This document shows positions 33,788-40,667 of a DNA stretch of 64,000 bases, one piece after another (the first letter of the stretch is position 1; every line of letters starts with the position of its first letter). The stretch spans positions 186,001-250,000 of the forward strand of contig NZ_BMSX01000012.1 of the NCBI RefSeq assembly GCF_014649375.1. The letters run 5' to 3'. Made by a program: the position numbers and the translations under genes. Source of the stretch: Streptomyces aurantiogriseus (GTDB lineage Bacteria; Actinomycetota; Actinomycetes; Streptomycetales; Streptomycetaceae). The notes under the pieces are model-generated. The model had not been told where the DNA came from. It worked only from the letters and a program-made list of their open reading frames with translations, and ran no database searches.

Positions 33788-34755
33788 GGGGCCTCCCTGG
33801 CAAGGCGGTTGATCACCAGCACGGCCGCCGAGATCACCAGGGTCAGGACGACTGCCAGCGCGCTCGCCAAGCCCACCTGACCGCCGCCGAACGCCAGCCG
33901 GTAGATGAGGACGCCCGGTACGACCGTGCTGTTGCCCGGGCCACCGCCGGTGGTGATGTAGATGAGGTCGAAGCTGGACAGCGCGGCGATGACCGTGATG
34001 GACAGGGCGACCGCGATCTCCGGCCGCAGCAGCGGCACGGTGACCGACCAGAACTCCCGCACCGGGCCCGCCCCGTCCATCCGCGCGGCTTCGTAGATCT
34101 CCCGGTCGATGCGCTGCGTCCCGGACAGGAACAGCACCATGCACAGCCCCGCGACCACCCAGGTGCCGATCAGCCCGACCGCGGGCAGCGCCCAGGTGAA
34201 ACTGCCGAGCCACGAGTCCGCGAGCGACCCCAGACCCAGCGCGCGCAGCGCCTGGTTGAGGGTGCCGTCGTCCGCGTACACCCAGCGCCAGATCACCGCG
34301 ACCGCGACCAGCGGGACGACCTGCGGCAGGAACAGCAGGGTGCGTACGGCGGAGGTGCCGCGCCGGCCCGGACGGCGGGCGACGATCGCGGCCGCCACCA
34401 GCCCCAGGCAGATCGGCAGCACGGAGAAGAACACGATCAGCGCCCCCGCGTGCCAGGCCGCCGCGCGCAGCTGCGGATCGGTGAGCACACGGCGGTAGTT
34501 GGCGCCCCCGACGAAGGACGGCAGGGTCACGCCGTCCCAGTCGAACAGCGACAGGTACGCGGTGTGCAGCGCGGGCGCGACGGCGAACAGCGTGTACGGC
34601 AGCAGGGCGGGCAGGAGGTACAGCAGCGCCACGGCACGGCGGCGCCGCCGCAGGGTCCGTGCGCGGCCGGGCGCCCGGGGCGGGCGGGCGCCGATCGCGC
34701 GGGCCCGCACGGGGCCGACGGTCCGGTCGGGGGTCGGGTGGGTCGTGGCGGTCAT
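33784..34755 (-). CDS. ABC sugar transporter permease, MalF type
   Basis: Permease of 323 residues, CUT1 MalF/UgpA class, with six or so helices and the EAA loop YEAARMDGAGPVREFWSVTVPLLRPE. The N-terminal 30 residues are cytoplasmic and Arg/Pro-rich. Its ATG overlaps the binding-protein stop codon (ATGA) and its stop overlaps the next permease start. It works with the other permease and the lipoprotein to import an oligosaccharide. Confidence 0.9.
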   Translation of the reverse strand: MTATTHPTPDRTVGPVRARAIGARPPRAPGRARTLRRRRRAVALLYLLPALLPYTLFAVAPALHTAYLSLFDWDGVTLPSFVGGANYRRVLTDPQLRAAAWHAGALIVFFSVLPICLGLVAAAIVARRPGRRGTSAVRTLLFLPQVVPLVAVAVIWRWVYADDGTLNQALRALGLGSLADSWLGSFTWALPAVGLIGTWVVAGLCMVLFLSGTQRIDREIYEAARMDGAGPVREFWSVTVPLLRPEIAVALSITVIAALSSFDLIYITTGGGPGNSTVVPGVLIYRLAFGGGQVGLASALAVVLTLVISAAVLVINRLAREAP

Positions 34756-36110
34756 GAGTGGTACTGGTCGAAGTCGGCCTGCAGGGCGGCGAGGAACTTC
34801 TCCACGGAGACCTTCCCGCCCGCCAGCAGCTGGAGCTGGGTGGTCAGCGTGTCGGGCATGGTCGGTGTGGAGGCGTTCTGGATGAACGGCTGCAGCCCGG
34901 AGTCCTTGGCAATGGCCTGCCAGCCGGTGGCGACATCACCGAGCAGACCGCTCTGGGCGGGCATCGCGGAGGCGTCCGGGGCCATGAAGCCCGCCTTGGC
35001 GGTGACGGCGGCGGCCTGTCCGGTGGCGCAGAAGTCGAGGAAGGCGGCGGCCGCCGCGGCGTTCTCGGTCCTGCTGGACACGCAGTAGTAGACGCCGGCG
35101 CCGGTGGTGCGCAGCGTGCTGCCCGCCGTGGCCGGGGGCATCGGGAACAGGCCCGCGTTGGAGCCCTGGCCCTTGGCGACCGCGGCCGCCGCCCAGTTGC
35201 CGCTGATGCGGAAGACCCCCTCGCCCTTGGCGAAGGCCGCCGTGGCGTCGTTGTCACTGACGCCGTTGACCTTGGGTGTCACGTACCCGTTGTCGATCCA
35301 GCGCTTGAGGGTGGTCGCCGCCGTGACGGCCTCCGGGCCGGTGATCTTCGCGCCCTTGTGCCCGAACGCCCACGCCTGCCGGTCCGCCGGCTTCAGGTAG
35401 GCCGAAAGGAGCACGTTGAAGGGGTGGTTGAGGCCGCCGTCGAGGTTGCCCGCGACGAGCGCGGTCTCACCGGCCGCCTTGGCCTTGGCGAACAGCTCCT
35501 CCAACGCGGTCACCGTGGCGGGCGGGACGGTGATCCCGAGCTTCCGCACCCTGCTCTTGTTGTAGTAGACGCCCTCGTACGACAGCCCGCCCGGCACCCC
35601 GTAGAGCGCCCCGGTGCCGGTCGTCCTGCCGTCCGCCGAGAAGGTGATCTGGTCGAGTCCGGGGAAGGTGTCCGCCCAGCCGTACGCGGTGCCGTAACGG
35701 CTCATGTCCAGCAGGAGGCCGCCCTTGACCAGGTTCTGCATGCCGGAGACGAACTGGGCGATGTCCGGGGCGGAGTCGGCGGACATCGTCGTGTTGACGC
35801 TCTTGAGGTAGTCGTCCCAGCCGGTGTACTGCCGCTTGAACGAGACGTTGGGGTACTTCGCGTGGAAGGCCGCGAGCAGCCCTGGCGTCATGGTCGTGTC
35901 GTCCGCGTCGGCCACGACGAGGGTGATCTTCCCGGTCGGTACCGCAGTGGACACGGGACCCGAACTGCTGGGGGTGGCCGACGACTTGGCCCCCGGAGTC
36001 AGGGCGCTGCCGCACGCGCCCAGCAGCGGGGAGGCCGCGGCGAGCGCGGCGGCGGAGGTGAGGAGGGTGCGTCTGGACAGGTGGCCGGGGGCGGGAGAGG
36101 TGGGGCGCAT
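34752..36110 (-). CDS. ABC sugar transporter substrate-binding lipoprotein
   Basis: Extracellular solute-binding protein of family 1, 452 residues. The N-terminus SRRTLLTSAAALAAASPLLGACG combines a twin-arginine-like motif with a lipobox LGAC. The mature part begins with a Ser/Thr/Pro linker and then KITLVVADADDTTMTPGLL. It captures a sugar ligand at the cell surface for the two permeases. GGAGAACGCC precedes ATG 36110. It is first in a five-gene operon, and the gap to the divergent ROK gene contains an 18-bp palindrome. The uronic acid or oligosaccharide ligand is only suggested by the nearby lyase. Confidence 0.9.
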   Translation of the reverse strand: MRPTSPAPGHLSRRTLLTSAAALAAASPLLGACGSALTPGAKSSATPSSSGPVSTAVPTGKITLVVADADDTTMTPGLLAAFHAKYPNVSFKRQYTGWDDYLKSVNTTMSADSAPDIAQFVSGMQNLVKGGLLLDMSRYGTAYGWADTFPGLDQITFSADGRTTGTGALYGVPGGLSYEGVYYNKSRVRKLGITVPPATVTALEELFAKAKAAGETALVAGNLDGGLNHPFNVLLSAYLKPADRQAWAFGHKGAKITGPEAVTAATTLKRWIDNGYVTPKVNGVSDNDATAAFAKGEGVFRISGNWAAAAVAKGQGSNAGLFPMPPATAGSTLRTTGAGVYYCVSSRTENAAAAAAFLDFCATGQAAAVTAKAGFMAPDASAMPAQSGLLGDVATGWQAIAKDSGLQPFIQNASTPTMPDTLTTQLQLLAGGKVSVEKFLAALQADFDQYHS

Positions 36111-36203
36111 GGCGTTCTCCAGGGACGGTGGAGACAGGGGTCGCCGGGTGGGGCCGGGCCGGTGGCGTGGGCATGGGCGGGGCACAGGGCGAGAGATCCA
36201 CGC

Positions 36204-36232
36204 TGTTTAATAACGCAGTTGCGTTATATAAT
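36204..36232. promoter_or_regulatory. Palindromic operator and -10 between ABC operon and ROK gene
   Basis: ATAACGCAgtTGCGTTAT (36210-36227) is a perfect dyad. It runs directly into a consensus TATAAT (36227-36232) on the plus strand; TGTTTA at 36204 is a weak -35. This is the most convincing operator of the sugar locus and a natural target for the ROK regulator. Confidence 0.75.
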
Positions 36233-36334
36233 CGGCAGCGGGTTGGAGGCCGTCAAGAGCCGGACAGCCGTGGATCTGAGCGGTGGGGTGTCGGGCGGGG
36301 CGCCCTGCCTCGGCCGCGCGGTGAGGAGGATGCC

Positions 36335-37618
36335 TTGGCAGTCCCGGACATGGTGACCGAGCCGGAGGAGCCGGCCGTCTGGCCGCTCAGTGGCGCCGGG
36401 CAACCCGGCACGCCCGGCGCGCCGGCCGTGGTGGGCGTGGCGGACCTGCGGGTCACCAACGCGGCGGCCGTTCTCGCGGTCGTCCGCACGGCCGACCCGC
36501 ACCCGCGGCTGTCCGAGATCGTCACCGCGACCAGCCTGTCCCGTCCCACGGTCGAGACGATCGCCGAGGAACTGGTCGACAGCGGACTCATCGAGGTCGT
36601 CCCCGCGGTACCCACCCGCGGTCAACGCTCCCCCGGCCGCCCCGCGCGCCGCTTCCGCTTCCGCCCGCACGCGGGATACGTCGTCGGTGTGGACGTCCGG
36701 CCCCGCTCGGTCACGGCGTGCCTGGCCGACCTCGACGGCACCCCGGTCGCCGTCCGGCGCACCACCGTACGCGCCGACGTGAGCGGCGCGGCGCGCGCCG
36801 AGGCCGTCACGGCGAGCGCGCTGGGCGCGATGGCGGACGCGGGCGTGGACGCGGCCCGGGTCTGGGCGGCGACCGTCGGCACCCCCGGCCTCGTCGACCG
36901 CCACAACACACGGGTGCGTCAGGCCGACAACCTGCGGTCCTGGGCTCGCACGGACGTCGTCGGGATCGTACGGGAGGCCCTGGGCTGCCCCGTCGCGGTG
37001 GAGAACGACGCGAACCTGGCCTGTCTGGGGGAGCAGTGGCGAGGGGCCGGGGCGGGTGGCACCAGCAGCGACATGATCTTCGTACTGCTCGGCGAACGCC
37101 TCGGCGCCGGCGTCATCGCCGGGGGCAGGCTGCTGCGCGGGCACCACGGGGCGGCCGGCGAGATCGGCTTCATCCGATTCCCGGAGGAGAACGGGAGCGG
37201 AAGCGAGGGCACGCGTGGGGGCGGGGCCGCTGCAGCGGGGCGGCGACCGGGGCTCGAGCCGTTGCCCGCCGCCGCGATCTCGGGCGCCGCGGGGGGCGAC
37301 CAGGCGGCGGTGGCCGAGATCGCAGCGTACGGACGGCGGCTCGCGGAGGGTGTCGCGCCGGTGCTGCTCGCCCTGAACCCGGCCCTGGTCGTGCTCGGCA
37401 CCGGCCGGTTCCCCTCGGGCGCGACCGCCCCCGCCGCCGAACTGCTGCTCGCCGCGGCCCGGGAACACGCGGACGGCCTGCTGGTCGACCCCCCGCACTG
37501 GAAGCTCTCCACGCTCGCCGACGACGCGGTCCTGACCGGAGCGGTGCACTTCGCCCTGTCGTCGGTGGAGGTGGTGCTGCGTACTCGGCCCACCAGCCTT
37601 GCTGCACAAGGAGTTTGA
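36335..37618 (+). CDS. ROK-family transcriptional regulator
   Basis: Repressor of 427 residues with an N-terminal winged helix (LRVTNAAAVLAVVRTAD, then IVTATSLSRPTVETIAEELVDSG) and a C-terminal ROK sugar-kinase-like domain. ROK features are VVGVDVRPRSVTACLADLDG, GTPGLVD, VENDANLACLGEQW and RGHHGAAGEIGFI. The usual CxCGxxGC zinc site after GEIG is absent and replaced by a Gly/Ala-rich loop. TTG 36335 is preferred as start because AGGAGG lies 5 bases before it; ATG 36350 is an alternative. It is divergent from the ABC operon and upstream of the lyase, so it probably senses a sugar released by the lyase. Confidence 0.85.
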   Translation: MAVPDMVTEPEEPAVWPLSGAGQPGTPGAPAVVGVADLRVTNAAAVLAVVRTADPHPRLSEIVTATSLSRPTVETIAEELVDSGLIEVVPAVPTRGQRSPGRPARRFRFRPHAGYVVGVDVRPRSVTACLADLDGTPVAVRRTTVRADVSGAARAEAVTASALGAMADAGVDAARVWAATVGTPGLVDRHNTRVRQADNLRSWARTDVVGIVREALGCPVAVENDANLACLGEQWRGAGAGGTSSDMIFVLLGERLGAGVIAGGRLLRGHHGAAGEIGFIRFPEENGSGSEGTRGGGAAAAGRRPGLEPLPAAAISGAAGGDQAAVAEIAAYGRRLAEGVAPVLLALNPALVVLGTGRFPSGATAPAAELLLAAAREHADGLLVDPPHWKLSTLADDAVLTGAVHFALSSVEVVLRTRPTSLAAQGV

Positions 37619-37644
37619 CGCAGCGTCAGTAAGGTCGCTGTACT
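37615..37644 (+). promoter_or_regulatory. Promoter and dyad of the lyase gene
   Basis: TTGACG (37615-37620), an 18-base spacer and TGTACT (37639-37644) form a promoter that begins inside the ROK stop codon. TGACG-CAG-CGTCA (37616-37628) overlaps the -35 and is a possible operator. Confidence 0.55.
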
Positions 37645-37735
37645 GGGGCGGAACGCAGGTGCAGGAGGTGTGGCGGTGGCAGGGCGGCCCAGTGCGGCGA
37701 GCCGGCCGCCTCCGGTCCGGAAAGGACGACGCGTG

Positions 37736-38425
37736 ATGAACAGGAGATCCGTCTTGAGGGCGGGGACCGGCCTGCTGGCCGGCGGTGCCGCGCTCACCCT
37801 GCCGCCGGCCGCGCGCGCCGGCGCCGCGACGGCGGTGCCGGCCGCCGACCCGACCGAGGGCTGGACACAGACCTCGTTCACGTACAGCTGGCAGAAGCCC
37901 TGGAACCTCGACCTCGGCGACCGGCACAGCCACAGCGGCGGTGTCCACCGCATGTGGGTGTACGCCACGGACGAGCCGTTCGAGGAGGGCAGCTCCACCG
38001 ACCCGCGCACCGAGATGCGCTGGAAGGTCGACTACAGGACGGGCGACCACATGTGGGACGCCGACGTTTACCTTCCGTCCGGCACCGACGGCGCGTCCTT
38101 CGTCCAGATCCTGCGGAGCGTCCGCCCCTCGGGCACCCCGGCCACCGACATCATGCTCAACGTCCATGACGCCGACGGTGGCACCGTGCGGCGCTACGAC
38201 GGCACGGTGCTCAGGACCGGCGCGTACGACACCTGGTTCAACGTGAAGATCGCCCACCGGGCGAGCAGCGGGACCGGGACCATCAAGGTCTACTTCGACG
38301 ACTCCCTCGTCCTGACGGTCGACGACCGGGGCCCCGCCACCCGCTACTTCAAGAACGGCGTCTACCACCACGGTTCCGGCCGTGCCGAGGCTCGCTTCCG
38401 CAACATCGTCTACTGGAGGCGGTGA
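37736..38425 (+). CDS. Exported polysaccharide lyase, alginate-lyase-like
   Basis: Secreted protein of 229 residues with a twin-arginine-type signal (MNRRSVLRAGTGLLAGGAAL..AARAGA). The mature jelly-roll resembles alginate lyase 2 (PL7) and related uronan lyases. RTEMR (91-95) matches the RxE(L)R strand, QIL (124-126) occupies the place of the QIH/QIV motif, and YFKNGVY (204-210) matches YFKxGxY. These strands line the active groove in the family, so cleavage of a uronic-acid polymer outside the cell is likely. The small size suggests a single catalytic domain. ATG 37736 (or GTG 37733) is chosen for the signal peptide. The ABC importer nearby would take up the products. Confidence 0.75.
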   Translation: MNRRSVLRAGTGLLAGGAALTLPPAARAGAATAVPAADPTEGWTQTSFTYSWQKPWNLDLGDRHSHSGGVHRMWVYATDEPFEEGSSTDPRTEMRWKVDYRTGDHMWDADVYLPSGTDGASFVQILRSVRPSGTPATDIMLNVHDADGGTVRRYDGTVLRTGAYDTWFNVKIAHRASSGTGTIKVYFDDSLVLTVDDRGPATRYFKNGVYHHGSGRAEARFRNIVYWRR

Positions 38426-38503
38426 CCGGAGGGTGAGCGGCCTCCGACCCGCCCACGGGGCGTCCGACGGCCGACGAGCAGCAGGAACATCCGGTGTGAT
38501 CCG

Positions 38504-38517
38504 GAACATACGTGTTC
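38504..38517. promoter_or_regulatory. GAACA/TGTTC dyad upstream of the VanW gene
   Basis: GAACA-TACG-TGTTC stands in the 201-base gap between the lyase and VanW genes. TAGCTT (38549-38554) further on is a plausible -10. Otherwise I see nothing in this gap. Confidence 0.35.
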
Positions 38518-38626
38518 TGGGACATACGCACTCATCACCCGTTATGGGTAGCTTGGGGTGCTTGCCACCCCGGACGGCGCTGTCTCAGCGGGTGCACCGC
38601 CCACCGATCGCCCTTCCAGGAGACCC

Positions 38627-40339
38627 ATGCGCCCCCGAATAGCCTCCGTGCCGCCCCTCGCCCTGGCGGGCGGTGCACTGACCGTCGGCGTCGGCGCGCT
38701 GTATCTGGCCGGACTGCTGATCACGGGCGGTGAGATCGAGGCGGGCACCACGGTGCGCGGGATGGATCTCGGGGGCCTCAGCCGTACGGAGGCCGTCCGC
38801 AAGCTGGACGAGCACCTGGCGGCCGTCGGCTCGCAGGAACTGGCCGTGAAGGTCGGAGACCGCAGCGGGACCGTCGACCCGCGGCAGGCCGGCCTCACCT
38901 TCGACGCCGAGCAGACCGTCGACCGGGCGCGGCGCACGGGCTCCGATCCGTTCAGCGTGATCGGCGGGTTCTTCCGCTCAGGGGAGGACATCGAGCCGGT
39001 CGTACGCCTCGACGAGAACAAGGCCCGCACCGCTCTCGGGAAGCTGGCGAAGACGCTCGACCAGAAGGTCCGTGACGGCGCCGTCAACTTCGCCGACGGC
39101 CGGGTCGAGCAGGTCGCCCCGCACGCCGGTTACGCACTCGACGTGGATGCGGCAGTCGGCACCCTGCGGACCTCGTTCCTGCGCGGCGAGGCGGACACGG
39201 TCACGGCCCTGCCCGCCCGCAGGACGGAGCCGCAGGTCACGGCGGCGGAGGTGCGACGAGCGGTGCGCGACTTCGCGCAGCCGGCGATGTCGGCGCCCGT
39301 GACGCTCACCACGGGCGGCAAGCACTTCACCATCAGCCAGGCCGTTCTGGGCGAGCACCTGACGATGCGGCCGGACGGCTCCGGCAGGCTGACACCGGAG
39401 CTGGACGGCAAGGGCCTGCGCCGGTCCCCCGCGGTGGCCCGTTCCCTGCTCGGCATCACCGCCACGCCCGAGAACGCCCGGCTGCGGCTGGACGGCGACC
39501 GGGTCGTGGTGGCCGACGAGGCCCGGACCGGCGTACGGATCACCGACAAGGCGCTGAGCAAGGCCGTGCTGCCGCTGCTCACCAAGTCGGGCGCCGCCCG
39601 CACCGGGGAAGTGGTCGCGCAACGGATCCAGCCGGAGGTGACCCGCGACAACGCCGCGCGGCTCGGGCTGACGGAGAAGATGTCCTCCTTCACCGTCCAC
39701 TTCGAACCGGCCGCGTACCGCACGAAGAACATCGGGCGGGCCGCGCAGCTCATCAACGGCTCCGTCGTCATGCCCGACGAGACCTGGAGCTTCAACCGGA
39801 CCGTGGGCGAGCGCACCGAGGCCAACGGCTTCGTCGAGGGCGTCATGATCTTCGACGATCAGTTCGCCAAGGCGCCCGGCGGCGGTGTCTCCGCGGTGGC
39901 CACGACCGTGTTCAACGCGATGTTCTTCGCCGGGGTCAAGCCCGTGGAGTACGGCGCCCACTCCTTCTACATCGAGCGTTACCCGGAGGGCCGTGAGGCG
40001 ACGGTCGCCTGGGGCAGCCTCGACCTCAGGTTCACCAACGACTCCGGCAACGCCCTTTACATCCAGGCCGAGTCCACCGACACCTCGGTGACCATCACCT
40101 TCCTCGGCACGAAGAAGTACGACGAGATCAAGTCGGTCAAGGGGCCCCGCACCAACGTGGAACAGCCAAAGCGGAAGGTGAGCGCCGACAAGAAGTGCGT
40201 GCCGCAGACCCCGCTCGAGGGCTTCGACGTCACCGTCGAGCGGGTCTTCTACGACGACGGCAGGGAAGTGAAGCGGGAGCCGTTCCGCACCACCCACTAC
40301 ACCCCACGTGACGAGATCATCTGCGAAGCCTCCCCGTGA
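38627..40339 (+). CDS. VanW-family cell-wall protein
   Basis: Membrane-anchored exported protein of 570 residues with one N-terminal helix (about 11-33). Two copies of a peptidoglycan-binding PG_binding_4-like region (around 50-170 and 190-300) precede a VanW domain near 340-480. The VanW domain has SFNRTVGERTEANGFVEG and GGGVSAVATTVFNAMFFAGV, then HSFYIERYPEGREATV. Such YoaR-like proteins are thought to act at the peptidoglycan; VanW itself is found in glycopeptide resistance clusters but its reaction is unknown. No van genes are nearby. AGGAGACCC precedes ATG 38627. It appears monocistronic. Confidence 0.85.
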   Translation: MRPRIASVPPLALAGGALTVGVGALYLAGLLITGGEIEAGTTVRGMDLGGLSRTEAVRKLDEHLAAVGSQELAVKVGDRSGTVDPRQAGLTFDAEQTVDRARRTGSDPFSVIGGFFRSGEDIEPVVRLDENKARTALGKLAKTLDQKVRDGAVNFADGRVEQVAPHAGYALDVDAAVGTLRTSFLRGEADTVTALPARRTEPQVTAAEVRRAVRDFAQPAMSAPVTLTTGGKHFTISQAVLGEHLTMRPDGSGRLTPELDGKGLRRSPAVARSLLGITATPENARLRLDGDRVVVADEARTGVRITDKALSKAVLPLLTKSGAARTGEVVAQRIQPEVTRDNAARLGLTEKMSSFTVHFEPAAYRTKNIGRAAQLINGSVVMPDETWSFNRTVGERTEANGFVEGVMIFDDQFAKAPGGGVSAVATTVFNAMFFAGVKPVEYGAHSFYIERYPEGREATVAWGSLDLRFTNDSGNALYIQAESTDTSVTITFLGTKKYDEIKSVKGPRTNVEQPKRKVSADKKCVPQTPLEGFDVTVERVFYDDGREVKREPFRTTHYTPRDEIICEASP

Positions 40340-40667
40340 TCCGAAAGCGGCCGCCAACGCGGCGTGACCTTCGGCACATCGGAGGTCTTCGGCCGCGCGA
40401 GTGGTTTCCCCTTGCACTTGTTGCTCATCGCGCACAGTTCCTGCAGCGCGAGCACGTGTCACCCGATCTCTGACGTAGCGTCAAATTCCTCGTCCGCGGC
40501 GGAAGACGGGAGGAACACTCACCTTCGGGTAAGTGGAATCGAATGTCAGTAAGCACTCTCGTCCGTCACTCCAGCCTCTAGTCTGTCGCCAGACCCCCCA
40601 CAGGGCCTTCCCCCGCAGCGTGGGCGGGACTCCCGCCCGTGACCACCGAGAACAGGCGGCTGAGGGC
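40340..40667. other. Intergenic region with TGACG dyad
   Basis: No gene is supported in these 328 bases. TGACG-TAG-CGTCA (40471-40483) matches the dyad in front of the lyase gene (37616-37628) except for one base of the spacer. TAGTCT near 40578 could be a -10 for the kinase gene. Confidence 0.45.

Noticed and set aside
38627..40339. Glycopeptide resistance gene
   Set aside because: VanW-domain proteins are widespread; vanHAX and a VanRS pair are absent.
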